Assembly (NCBI GenBank): GCA_041481445.1
Contig: JBGPBV010000175.1
Coordinates: forward strand, 1 to 13,786
Direction: 5' to 3'
Source: AA29 sp041481445
GTDB taxonomy: Bacteria; Acidobacteriota; Vicinamibacteria; Fen-336
Length of the DNA stretch: 13,786 nt
Both the position numbers and the translations under genes were made by a program. Positions 1 through 7,093 of this stretch are shown one piece after another. The notes below the pieces were generated by a model. It did not search any database and was not told where the DNA came from. It saw only the letters and a program-made list of their open reading frames with translations. Within the stretch, counting starts at the first letter, position 1; the number at the start of each line of letters is the position of its first letter.

Positions 1-1
1 G

Positions 2-382
2 GCGGCGGCGGTCGCGGACCCCCTCGCGAACTGGACGGTCCAGGACTGCGTGTCGCCGCCCGCACGGCATCCCGTCGCGCATCCCGCCCCGGCTCCCATC
101 GTCGACCGCGAGCCGCTGCTGGCCGTCCTCCACGGCAACGGTAGCCGCGGATGGCGCGACCCCGAGGCGCGCCAGGCCTACGTCGTGCGCACGGGCCTGG
201 AAGGCGCGTGGGGCGCCCGGCCGCGCGACGCGTACCCCTCCCTGGCGCCGCCGCCGGGCCGGGGCATCCACGACGTCCTGGCCGCCGCGCGTGCGGGCGG
301 AGTGGTCTACTGGGCGGGCGGGCGCTACGCCTGCAGCGGCCCGGCCCGCTCCTCCGCCGTCCCCGTGGCCGTGCTCCCGTAG
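2..382 (+). CDS. C-terminal part of an unrecognised protein (5' end outside window)
   Basis: The reading frame is open to the left edge and gives 126 residues before TAG at 380-382. A GTG at 50 is an in-frame possible start, but the codons upstream of it (encoding AAAVADPLANWTVQDC) have the same strong G/C third-position bias, so the gene more likely begins outside the window. The tail holds two cysteines (TVQDC and RYACSG), a Pro/Ala/His-rich stretch (RHPVAHPAPAP) that looks like a linker, and a compact Gly/aromatic segment (GGVVYWAGGRYACSG) near the end. I recognise no family and assign no function. It lies 52 nt upstream of a secreted TPR/thioredoxin-like gene on the same strand, so cotranscription is possible. 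The coding call rests on codon bias and frame continuity; the product is unknown. Confidence 0.55.
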   Translation, partial: AAAVADPLANWTVQDCVSPPARHPVAHPAPAPIVDREPLLAVLHGNGSRGWRDPEARQAYVVRTGLEGAWGARPRDAYPSLAPPPGRGIHDVLAAARAGGVVYWAGGRYACSGPARSSAVPVAVLP

Positions 383-434
383 GCCGTCGCCTCCCGCAGT
401 CCCCAGGCCGCCCGAAGTGCGCGATGATCCCGTC

Positions 435-1763
435 ATGACCATCTGCGCGCTGCTGCTCGCCGTGGCCGCCACGGCGTCCCCCGTCGACGAGGCCGAGCGC
501 CTGGCCGCCGAGGCCACGCGCGCGGCCGAGACCAATCCCGCGGACGCGGTCGCGCTCGCGCGGAAGGCCCTCGACCGGACGGCGGAGTTCGACCCCATCG
601 CGTTCGTCCGCGCCGGCCGCAAGGGCGAGGTGGTCGAGGACACGTTCCAGGCCGCGCGCGCCGCCTATCGGCAGCACCGCGCGCGCCTGTACGAAGCGGC
701 CGGGATCGCCTGGGAGGCGGCCGGCGGGCACGCCGCCGCCGCGCGCCATCTCCGCCGCTCGCTCGTCCTCGATCCCACGTCCTCGCGCGCGTCCGCGCTC
801 GCGCGCAGCCTGCTCGCCCTGGGCCGCGGACGCGAGGCCCTCGATCTGCTCCAGAGCCCGGCCGCCGGCGGCCCCACCCCGGAGTCGGTCCCCCTGTTCG
901 AGCAGGCGGCGGACGCGGCCGGCCTGCCCAGCGCGCAGGCGGAGATCGACCGCGCGCGGCTCCGGAGCCCGTCCGTCGGCCCCGTCGAGGTGCGCGAGGA
1001 GCGGTTGCAGCTCCCCGCGGAGGCGCGGCTGTCCACCGGGGGCCCCCTTCGCCTGGAGGCGCCCCCCGTCATCTTCTATATGGCGTCCGCGACCTGCCGG
1101 ACCTGCTCGGAGGACCTGGAGGCGCTGGCCAAGTCCGTCCCCGCGGACACGCGGGCGGTGATGGTGCCCGAGGGACCCGAGAAGGACCATGCCCTGCGGC
1201 AGGTCCTCCAGATCTATCGCCACCAGTGGCCGGTGGTGCTGGGCTCCTCCGTCGCTCCCCTGCTGCGCCTCGAGCCGGGCGCGCTCCTCGTGGCCGGCCG
1301 CGGCGGCTGGGTCACGGTGGTGGTGAAGCCGCCCTACGCCCCGGTGCTCACGTCGGTGGTGTCGATCCTCGCGAAGAAGGACGTGACCGAGACCGTGCCG
1401 CGCAAGGCCTGGAACATGCGCCCGCCGGACCGCACGCCCATCAGGCCGCCGGCCCTCCTGCCCGAGGGCCTGGCCCCCGGGGAGGACGAGCCGGCGCCCG
1501 CGGAGTTCACCCAGGCGGTGGAGGCCTATCGCGCGGGCCGCTTCGCGGACGCGCTGCGCGGGTTCGAGGCCCTGGCCGCGCGCGACGACGGATGGCTGTT
1601 GGCGCCGGAAGCGCGGCTGGACCGCGCGCTGGCCATCGCCTCTCTCGGGCGGCGCGAGGAGGCGCGGCGGCTGCTCCTCCGGATCGGCGACAGCCGGTTC
1701 CAGGAGGCCGTCGATCGAGCGCTCGAGAAAGTCGGATCAGGGATCAAACGGCCGGCGGTCTGA
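435..1763 (+). CDS. Secreted TPR-like protein with an internal thioredoxin-like CxxC domain
   Basis: This is a 442-residue protein starting at ATG 435. The open frame continues upstream to 291, but that part overlaps the preceding gene, while ATG 435 opens directly on a short signal peptide (MTICALLLAVAATAS, likely cleaved near residue 15), pointing to export. Residues about 20-170 are Ala/Arg-rich helices resembling TPR repeats (for example AARHLRRSLVLDPTSSRA). Residues about 212-310 look like a thioredoxin-fold domain: a strand VIFYMASAT, then C221-R-T-C224 at the start of a helix, then a PVVLGSS-type strand. A second helical repeat pair (about 355-430, AVEAYRAGRFADALRGFEAL) closes the protein. 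A periplasmic or envelope redox or scaffolding role is an inference. No Shine-Dalgarno sequence is evident. Its last 27 nt overlap the convergent propeller gene. A TPR-only protein with a degenerate thioredoxin fold is the alternative. Confidence 0.85.
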   Translation: MTICALLLAVAATASPVDEAERLAAEATRAAETNPADAVALARKALDRTAEFDPIAFVRAGRKGEVVEDTFQAARAAYRQHRARLYEAAGIAWEAAGGHAAAARHLRRSLVLDPTSSRASALARSLLALGRGREALDLLQSPAAGGPTPESVPLFEQAADAAGLPSAQAEIDRARLRSPSVGPVEVREERLQLPAEARLSTGGPLRLEAPPVIFYMASATCRTCSEDLEALAKSVPADTRAVMVPEGPEKDHALRQVLQIYRHQWPVVLGSSVAPLLRLEPGALLVAGRGGWVTVVVKPPYAPVLTSVVSILAKKDVTETVPRKAWNMRPPDRTPIRPPALLPEGLAPGEDEPAPAEFTQAVEAYRAGRFADALRGFEALAARDDGWLLAPEARLDRALAIASLGRREEARRLLLRIGDSRFQEAVDRALEKVGSGIKRPAV

Positions 1764-4700
1764 GTCCGCGTCGTCCGGTCCATCCTCGTCGTCGTCGGCG
1801 GCGTCCTTGGGCGGCTTGATCCTCAGGGTCGAGGTCGCCGTCGCGCCCCCCGCCCGCACCTCGACCGTGTAGGTGCCGGCGGGCAGGTAGCGCTTGCGCG
1901 TGGAGCGCAGGGGGTCCGCGAGCAGGCGCTCGAGCTCGGCATCGAGCAGGGGCCTGGCGGAGGCCGGCGTGGTCTTCTCCGGCTTCTCCTCGTCGGTCTC
2001 CTCGTCCGCCGGCGAGGGCGAAGGGGAGGGGGCGGGTGAGGCGCCGGCGCGGGGGGACTTGCCCCCGGCCGCGGCCTTGTCGCGCAGGGCCTTCTCCTGC
2101 GCCTCCTTCTCGCGTGCCTTGGCCTTCGCCACCGCCTCCGCGGCATCGGCCTGCTTGGCCTCCACGCCGAGGTCGTACTCCACGACGTTGACGCCGGGGC
2201 GCGCGGTGTCGGTCAGCTCCTTCCAGACGCTGCCGCTCTCGTCCTTGATCGCAAGGGACACCGGCCCCGCCGCGCGCGCCCAATAGGGGATGCGCACGCC
2301 TACGGGGTCGCGCGGCCACGTGATCCACGGATGCTCGCCGTATCCGGGCGCCGCCCCGCCGGTGACGCTCTTGATCGGGAAGGCGAACACCGCCTTGCCC
2401 ATCACCTCCGGGGTGAGCTTGCGCAGGGGGGCCGCTTCCGCCACGTACACGCTGCGGCCGTGGGTGGCCAGCACGACGTCGCCCTCCCGCGGCTGAACCG
2501 CGAGGTCGTGCACGGGCACGTGGGGGAGGCCGCCCGCCATCGCCGTCCACGTCTGGCCGGAGTCCAGGGAGGCGAACACGCCCATGTCGGTGCCGACGTA
2601 GAGCAGGTTCCTGGCCTTCGGGTCCTCGCGGATGGTGTTGACCGGCTCCGGGGGCAGGCCCGCCGCCAGCGGCTGCCAGGTCTTGCCGTAGTCCGTGGAG
2701 CGGAACACGTAGGCCGCGAACTCGTCGTCGCGGTAGCCGTTCTGGGTGACGTACACCGTGCCCTCGTCGAAGCTGGAGGCGACCACGCGGCTGACCCAGC
2801 GGCCGGGGGCGAGGCCGCTCGAGAGGTCGGCCCAGTCGAGGCCGCCGTCGCGCGTGCGCCAGACCTTGCCCTCGTCCGTGCCCGCGTAGATGAGCCCGAA
2901 CCGCTTGGGGGACTCGCTGATGGTGGTGAGGGTGCCGAAGGGTACGTCGCCCTGCTCGAGGCTGGAGGTGAGGTCAGGGGAGATCGCGCTCCAGGTCTCG
3001 CCGCGGTCGAACGAGCGGTAGAGCCGGTTGGCGCCGTAGTACAGGATCTCGCGGGAGTGCGGGGACACGATGAGGGGGGTGACCCAGTTGTAGCGGAGCG
3101 GCTTCTCCTTGGTCTCCGCGCTCAGCTCCGGCCGCGGCCGGATGCGCGTGCGGTCGCCCGTCTTGAGGTTGACCCGCGCGGAGTAGCCGAACTGGAAGCC
3201 GGCGTAGACGATCGAGGCCTCCTTGGGATCGACGGCGACCGCGGCCCCGTCGCCGCCGTAGACGGCCTTCCAGGCCGCGGGATCGCTCTGGCCCGGCTTG
3301 TACGTGGACGGGCCGCGCATGGTGCCGTTGTCCTGGAGGCCGCCCACGATGTTGTAGGGCCGGGCGTCGTCCACCGCGACGGTCGTGAACTGGCCCACGG
3401 GCAGGTTGTTGACCTTCGTCCAGGTCTGGCCGCGGTCGAACGAGAGGTTCAGCCCGCCGTCGTTGCCGAGGGCGAGCCGCTGGGGCGCGCGGGGGTCCAC
3501 GAAGAGCACGTGATGGTCCACGTGGACGCCCCGCTGGTCGAGCCCCTTCCAGGTCTTGCCCCCGTCGCTGGAGCCCAGCATGGGCACGCCCCCGAAGTAG
3601 ATCCGCTCCGGGTCCGTGGGGTCGACGCTGATGCGGCCGAAGTAGTAGCCGTAGGAGTAGTAGACCTTGTCCAGCCGGTCCTTGTGCGTGCGCGCCCAGG
3701 TCTGGCCGCCGTCGTCGCTGCGGTAGATCTCGGGCCCGACGATCTGCCGCTCGAAGAGGTCGCGGTTGGCGTCGCTCAGGTAGGCCACGAGGTCGGCCAC
3801 GGTGATCTTGCCCGCCTTGACGTCGCGCTTGAGGGCGGCCGCCTTGAGCGACTTCGGAAAGTCGTGGCCGCGCAGGAAGCGCGTGATCGCCGCGTCGTCG
3901 AGGCGGGCGAAGGCCTCCGCGCCGAGCGCGCGCAAGCGCCGCGGGGTCAGCTCGCCCGGCGGCGCCTCCTCGTCCACCGGCTCCGCCTCCGGCCGCCGCG
4001 TCTGGTTGTCGATGACGGCGTAGACGGTGTCGGGCCGCGCCGCGGGCAGGGCCAGGCCGATGCGGCCCACGGTGGCGCCGGTGGGAAGCCCCCCGCCCAG
4101 CCGCGTCCAGTGGGCGCCGGCGTCCGTCGTCTTCCAGATCCCGCTCCCGGGACCGCTCTCGAGGAAGTTGCGGGCGGTGCGCGCGCGCTCCCACATGGCG
4201 GCGTAGAGGACCTCCGGCCGGCGGGGGTCCTGCACGACGTCGATGGCGCCCGTCCGCTCGTCGACGAAGAGCACGCGCGTCCAGGTCTGGCCACCGTCCG
4301 TCGACTTGTAGACGCCGCGCTCGTCGTTGTCCGTGTAGAGGTGCCCGGTGGCGGCCACGTACACCGTGCGCGGGTCCCTGGCGTCCACGACGACGCGGCC
4401 GATGTGCTGGGAGTCGGTGAGGCCGACGTTGCGCCAGGTCTGGCCGCCGTCGGTGGTCTTGAAGACGCCGGTGCCCGCGTAGGACGTGCGGCTCGCGTTG
4501 TTCTCGCCGGTGCCCACGTAGATCGTCTGGCCGTCGGGGTCGGCCAGGGCCACGTCCCCGATGGTGATGGAGGACTCGCTCTCGAAGAGGCAGCGCCAGC
4601 TCCCGCCGCGGTTGTCCGTGCGCCAGAGGCCGCCGGTGGCGAAGGCCACCACGAACGCGTCGGGGCTCTTGGTCGGGGCCTCGATGTCCACGATCCGTCC

Positions 4701-4943
4701 TCCCTGCACCTCCGGGCCCACCGGCCGGAAGCGCAGCCCCTGCAGGGGCGAGTCCATCTCCATCTGCAGTCGCCGCTCGTAGCCGGCGAGGCGGGGCGCG
4801 GGAGGCATCCCCTCGCGATGGGGATGGAAGGTCTCCTTCTCCTGCTCCTTGCTGAGGGGCGGCTTCGGCGGCGTGATCTCCTCGGCAGGGACGGTCACGG
4901 CCAGCGAGAGGAGGGCCAGCAGCACGGCGGGACGGTGGATCAC
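1737..4943 (-). CDS. Secreted multi-bladed beta-propeller protein with Asp-boxes (VPS10/sortilin-like, BNR repeats)
   Basis: This is a 1068-residue protein starting at GTG 4943, with GGAGG at 4948-4952 only 4 nt upstream. A signal peptide (residues 1-20, RPAVLLALLSLAVTVPA) directs export. At least eleven Asp-boxes of the S/T-x-D-x-G-x-T-W type occur between residues about 108 and 800, for example KTTDGGQTW, KSTDGGQTW, RSDDGGQTW, LSFDRGQTW and RSTDYGKTW. They indicate one or two large propellers like the sortilin/VPS10 or glycosyl-hydrolase-like BNR proteins common in soil bacteria. A helical, charged segment (residues about 318-402) is inserted between the fourth and fifth boxes. Past residue 850 there is a FlgD-like Ig domain (VSLAIKDESGSVWKEL ... 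PAGTYTVEVRAG) interrupted by an Ala/Lys/Glu helix and a Ser/Pro linker. The C-terminus is very acidic. Asp-boxes are structural and no sialidase catalytic set is evident, so an enzymatic role cannot be claimed; binding of extracellular protein or glycan is plausible. Confidence 0.93.
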   Translation of the reverse strand: MIHRPAVLLALLSLAVTVPAEEITPPKPPLSKEQEKETFHPHREGMPPAPRLAGYERRLQMEMDSPLQGLRFRPVGPEVQGGRIVDIEAPTKSPDAFVVAFATGGLWRTDNRGGSWRCLFESESSITIGDVALADPDGQTIYVGTGENNASRTSYAGTGVFKTTDGGQTWRNVGLTDSQHIGRVVVDARDPRTVYVAATGHLYTDNDERGVYKSTDGGQTWTRVLFVDERTGAIDVVQDPRRPEVLYAAMWERARTARNFLESGPGSGIWKTTDAGAHWTRLGGGLPTGATVGRIGLALPAARPDTVYAVIDNQTRRPEAEPVDEEAPPGELTPRRLRALGAEAFARLDDAAITRFLRGHDFPKSLKAAALKRDVKAGKITVADLVAYLSDANRDLFERQIVGPEIYRSDDGGQTWARTHKDRLDKVYYSYGYYFGRISVDPTDPERIYFGGVPMLGSSDGGKTWKGLDQRGVHVDHHVLFVDPRAPQRLALGNDGGLNLSFDRGQTWTKVNNLPVGQFTTVAVDDARPYNIVGGLQDNGTMRGPSTYKPGQSDPAAWKAVYGGDGAAVAVDPKEASIVYAGFQFGYSARVNLKTGDRTRIRPRPELSAETKEKPLRYNWVTPLIVSPHSREILYYGANRLYRSFDRGETWSAISPDLTSSLEQGDVPFGTLTTISESPKRFGLIYAGTDEGKVWRTRDGGLDWADLSSGLAPGRWVSRVVASSFDEGTVYVTQNGYRDDEFAAYVFRSTDYGKTWQPLAAGLPPEPVNTIREDPKARNLLYVGTDMGVFASLDSGQTWTAMAGGLPHVPVHDLAVQPREGDVVLATHGRSVYVAEAAPLRKLTPEVMGKAVFAFPIKSVTGGAAPGYGEHPWITWPRDPVGVRIPYWARAAGPVSLAIKDESGSVWKELTDTARPGVNVVEYDLGVEAKQADAAEAVAKAKAREKEAQEKALRDKAAAGGKSPRAGASPAPSPSPSPADEETDEEKPEKTTPASARPLLDAELERLLADPLRSTRKRYLPAGTYTVEVRAGGATATSTLRIKPPKDAADDDEDGPDDADSDRRPFDP
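2540..4630 (-). repeat. Repeated Asp-box coding units inside the propeller gene
   Basis: The Asp-box codons recur as a recognisable DNA repeat. On the + strand the core reads ccaggtctggccgccgtc or a close variant near 2550, 2676, 2990, 3420, 3547, 3697, 4279 and 4434, with more diverged copies near 2850, 4110 and 4600. Spacing is irregular, mostly about 125-180 nt, with longer gaps where the helical insertion (about 3740-3990) and a non-box region (about 3000-3410) fall. This is intragenic protein-repeat structure, not a mobile or regulatory repeat. The near identity of several units could promote slippage or recombination. Confidence 0.8.
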
Positions 4944-4976
4944 AGGGCCTCCGATGAGGGTGACGGCGGCGCCCGC

Positions 4977-4982
4977 AACATA
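4977..4982 (-). promoter_or_regulatory. Possible -10 element for the propeller gene
   Basis: On the minus strand TATGTT fits the TANNNT -10 pattern. A start point about 7 nt downstream would leave a leader of roughly 27 nt containing the GGAGG at 4948-4952. No convincing -35 hexamer is present at 17 nt spacing. This is a weak, pattern-only call. Confidence 0.22.
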
Positions 4983-5018
4983 CCAGACGGGCCCGTGGCT
5001 TTCTCGCCAGGCGTCGTT

Positions 5019-5024
5019 TAGAGT
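5019..5024 (+). promoter_or_regulatory. Possible -10 element for the cyclophilin-asnS operon
   Basis: TAGAGT fits TANNNT and lies in the only sizeable gap upstream of the five-gene + operon. TGGCTT at 4996-5001, 17 nt upstream, is a poor -35 match. A start point 6-7 nt downstream would fall at about 5031, exactly where a perfect hairpin begins. The call rests on pattern and position only. Confidence 0.27.
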
Positions 5025-5030
5025 TTCCGG

Positions 5031-5046
5031 AGGAGCGTTCGCTCCT
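5031..5046 (+). promoter_or_regulatory. Perfect leader stem-loop upstream of the cyclophilin gene
   Basis: AGGAGC and GCTCCT form a perfect 6-bp stem around the loop GTTC, extendable by one G-U pair. It sits 4 nt upstream of the ribosome binding site GAGGAGG (5051-5057). Its 3' arm (CTCC) is also complementary to that site, so the arm could in principle pair with either partner. If transcription starts near 5031 it would be a 5'-terminal stem-loop, a structure known to stabilise some bacterial messages. The structure is seen in the sequence; its function is inferred. Confidence 0.35.
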
Positions 5047-5050
5047 TCAT

Positions 5051-5057
5051 GAGGAGG
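5051..5057 (+). promoter_or_regulatory. Strong ribosome binding site that fixes the cyclophilin start
   Basis: GAGGAGG ends 5 nt before ATG 5063. The upstream in-frame GTG at 5057 overlaps this site, so ATG 5063 is the better start. It is the clearest Shine-Dalgarno sequence in the window. Confidence 0.75.
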
Positions 5058-5062
5058 TGTGC

Positions 5063-5569
5063 ATGCCAGCCCAGGCCGCTCCCCGCGCCATCATCGAGAC
5101 CCGGTTCGGGGAGATCGAGATCGAGTTCCTGTCCGACAAGGCGCCCGGGCACGTCAAGAACTTCACCGACCTCGCGCGGAAGGGCTTCTACGACGGGACC
5201 ACCTTCCATCGCGTGATCCCCGGCTTCATGATCCAGGGCGGCGATCCCAACACGCGCGACACCGCCGGATCGCGCTCGCGCCACGGCACCGGCGGGCCCG
5301 GGTACAACATCAAGGCGGAGTTCAACGACACCCCGCACAAGCGGGGCGTCCTCTCCATGGCCCGCGCCCAGGACCCGGACAGCGCGGGATCGCAGTTCTT
5401 CATCGTGGTCAAGGACTCCGCCTTCCTGGACCGCCAGTACACGGCCTTCGGCCGCGTCGTGCGCGGGATCGAGGTCGCGGACAAGATCGTGGGCTCTCCC
5501 CGCGACGCGAAGGACAACCCAAGCGAGCGCATCGAGATGAAGGTCAAGGTGGTCGACCCCGTCCACTGA
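5063..5569 (+). CDS. ppiB: Cyclophilin-type peptidyl-prolyl cis-trans isomerase (cytoplasmic)
   Basis: This is a 168-residue, single-domain cyclophilin that interconverts cis and trans X-Pro bonds during protein folding. The active-site series is complete: F48-H-R50 (the arginine matching human CypA R55), F55-M-I-Q58 (CypA F60/Q63), and Q111-F-F113 (CypA Q111/F113). The CypA tryptophan W121 is replaced by F121, as in bacterial cyclophilins with low cyclosporin affinity, and CypA H126 is replaced by Y126. There is no signal peptide, so it should act in the cytoplasm. ATG 5063 is chosen over GTG 5057 because of the ribosome binding site at 5051-5057. It is the first gene of the + operon; the CYTH gene starts 13 nt after its stop. 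Expression from a promoter in the 4944-5062 gap is likely. Confidence 0.96.
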   Translation: MPAQAAPRAIIETRFGEIEIEFLSDKAPGHVKNFTDLARKGFYDGTTFHRVIPGFMIQGGDPNTRDTAGSRSRHGTGGPGYNIKAEFNDTPHKRGVLSMARAQDPDSAGSQFFIVVKDSAFLDRQYTAFGRVVRGIEVADKIVGSPRDAKDNPSERIEMKVKVVDPVH

Positions 5570-5582
5570 CCCGGCCGGTCCC

Positions 5583-6125
5583 GTGCCCGAGCAGGTGGAG
5601 AGCGAGATCAAGCTGCCCGTGGACGGCCCGGAGTCCGCCCGGGCGGCCGTGGCCGGGCTGGGCGCCGTGCGCACGCGGGCGCGGCACTTCGAGGACAACG
5701 TCCTGTACGACGACGCCCGAGGGTCTCTCTCCGCATCCGGCCGCGTCCTGAGGCTGCGCCGTGCCGAGGGGAAGGCCATCGTCACCGCCAAGGGCCCGCG
5801 GCAGGATCGCGCGGACGGCGTGAAGAGCCGGACGGAGAGAGAGGTCGAGGTCGCGGACGCCGACGCCTGCGACGCCATCCTGGGCGAGCTCGGCTACCGG
5901 AGGGTGTTCCGATACCAGAAGTACCGCGAGGCCTGGTCGTGGCGCGACGTCGAGATCGTCGTGGACGAGACGCCGATCGGCACCTTCCTCGAGATCGAAG
6001 GCCCGGTGGCCACGATCCACGAGGCCGCGCGCGCCCTCGGCCGCCGCCCCGAGGACTACGTGGGCGACTCGTACCCGGCGCTGTTCGCGGCGGCCGGGGG
6101 CACGGGGGACATGGTGTTCGAGTGA
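5583..6125 (+). CDS. CYTH-domain protein (class IV adenylate cyclase / triphosphatase superfamily)
   Basis: This 180-residue protein starts at GTG 5583, 13 nt after the cyclophilin stop. The signature ExExK of CYTH enzymes is present at the N-terminus (E6-S-E8-I-K10). It is followed by the usual basic and acidic tunnel strands: RVLRLRRAEGKAIVTAKGP, KSRTEREVEV, RVFRYQKYRE and VEIVVDETPIGTFLEIEG. CYTH enzymes bind triphosphates with divalent metal inside a beta-tunnel and include class IV (CyaB-type) adenylate cyclases, thiamine triphosphatases and inorganic triphosphatases. The pattern is closest to the CyaB/thiamine-triphosphatase branch, but the substrate cannot be read from sequence. No clear Shine-Dalgarno precedes the GTG; a second GTG at 5595 would truncate the ExExK motif's leader to two residues. 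Its TGA overlaps the next start as GTGA, suggesting coupled translation with the nucleotidyltransferase. Confidence 0.92.
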   Translation: MPEQVESEIKLPVDGPESARAAVAGLGAVRTRARHFEDNVLYDDARGSLSASGRVLRLRRAEGKAIVTAKGPRQDRADGVKSRTEREVEVADADACDAILGELGYRRVFRYQKYREAWSWRDVEIVVDETPIGTFLEIEGPVATIHEAARALGRRPEDYVGDSYPALFAAAGGTGDMVFE

Positions 6126-7093
6126 AGGCGATGGTGCTCGCGGCCGGACTGGGCACGCGCATGCGCCCGCTGACCCTGGCCCTGGCCAAGCCCGTCCTGC
6201 CCGTGCTGGGCCGGCCCCTGCTGCACTGGACGCTCGAGCTGCTGGCCACCCACGGGGTGACGGAGGTGATGATCAACCTCCACCACCGGCCACGGACGGT
6301 GCGGGCGGCGGTGGGCGACGGCCGCGCCTTCGGCCTGAGGGTGTCCTACTCGTTCGAGCCCGAGGTCCTCGGGACCGGCGGCGGACCACGCAAGGTGCGG
6401 CGCTGGATCGGGGACGAGCCCCTGCTCCTCGTCAACGGCGACGTCGTCTTCGATTTCGACCTGGGCCTCCTCCGACGGCGGCACGAGGAGTCGGGCGCGC
6501 CCGCCACCCTCGGGCTGATCCCGAACCCGGACCCGCGGCGCTACCGCCCGGTGATCACCGGCCCCGACGGCCGCGTCCGCTCGCTGGCCGGCCTGCCGCG
6601 GCCCGCCCGCGGCACGGTGTCGCTGTTCACGGGGGTGCACGTCCTGGATCCGGCGCTCCTCGCACGCCTGCCTCCCGGACGCTCCGACACCGTGCGCGAC
6701 CTGTACGCGCCGCTGGTCGCGGAGAGCCGGCCGCCGCTGGGGGTTCGCCTGAAGGGCCCGTGGTACGATCTCGGCAGCCCTTCGCTGTACCTCGCCTCTC
6801 AGCTGTCACTGCTGGCATCACGGTTCCGGGGGATCCGGCGAGGGTCGGCCATCCACCCCGAGGCCCGGGTCCACCCGCGGGCCCGCGTCGTGCGATCGGT
6901 GGTGGGGAAGGGCGCGAGGATCGGCGAGGGCGCCGTGGTGCGCGGGAGCGTGTTGTGGGATCGCGTGAGCGTGGGCCGAGCCGCGGTGGTCGAAGCCAGC
7001 ATCCTGGCCCGGGGAGTGAGGGTGGAGGACGGCGAGGCCCTGGTGTCGTCGCTCCTCATGAAGGGCCAGCCGATGGCGGAGCTGACGCGATGA
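6122..7093 (+). CDS. MurU-like sugar-1-phosphate nucleotidyltransferase with C-terminal left-handed beta-helix
   Basis: This 323-residue protein starts at GTG 6122, overlapping the CYTH stop by 4 nt. Residues 1-235 form a nucleotidyltransferase domain: the NTP loop LAAGLGTRMRPLT (6-18), K23 of AKPVLPV, LGTGGGPRK (83-91), metal-site aspartate D107 in VNGDVVFD, and WYDLGSP (214-220). The family joins a sugar-1-phosphate to an NTP and releases pyrophosphate. The next gene is an AmgK-like kinase, the usual partner of MurU, which makes UDP-MurNAc in peptidoglycan recycling. Unlike Pseudomonas MurU, which ends after the catalytic domain, this protein has about 85 more residues (240-323) of hexapeptide-like repeats (IHPEARVHPRARVVRSVVGKGARIGEG read in register) predicted to form a left-handed beta-helix, as in GDP-mannose or glucose-1-phosphate nucleotidyltransferases. 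The sugar and the base are therefore uncertain. The stop overlaps the next start as ATGA. Confidence 0.93.
   Translation: MKAMVLAAGLGTRMRPLTLALAKPVLPVLGRPLLHWTLELLATHGVTEVMINLHHRPRTVRAAVGDGRAFGLRVSYSFEPEVLGTGGGPRKVRRWIGDEPLLLVNGDVVFDFDLGLLRRRHEESGAPATLGLIPNPDPRRYRPVITGPDGRVRSLAGLPRPARGTVSLFTGVHVLDPALLARLPPGRSDTVRDLYAPLVAESRPPLGVRLKGPWYDLGSPSLYLASQLSLLASRFRGIRRGSAIHPEARVHPRARVVRSVVGKGARIGEGAVVRGSVLWDRVSVGRAAVVEASILARGVRVEDGEALVSSLLMKGQPMAELTR

Noticed and set aside
2974..4194. A 406-codon minus-strand frame inside the propeller gene
   Set aside because: It is an alternative frame of the same strand, Arg/Pro/Gly-rich, with no start signal, while the main frame carries the conserved Asp-boxes.
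2331..5021. An 896-codon open frame on the plus strand
   Set aside because: It is the antisense of the Asp-box propeller gene. Its sequence is low-complexity Ala/Val/Arg/Gly with no motif, and it spans the divergent control region.
5188..5547. Minus-strand frame of 119 codons antisense to the cyclophilin gene
   Set aside because: The cyclophilin active-site residues are all intact on the plus strand, and the antisense frame has no ribosome site or family motif.
6599..6821. Possible separate small gene on the minus strand near 6627-6821
   Set aside because: It lies wholly antisense to the nucleotidyltransferase, whose motifs continue through this stretch into the beta-helix.
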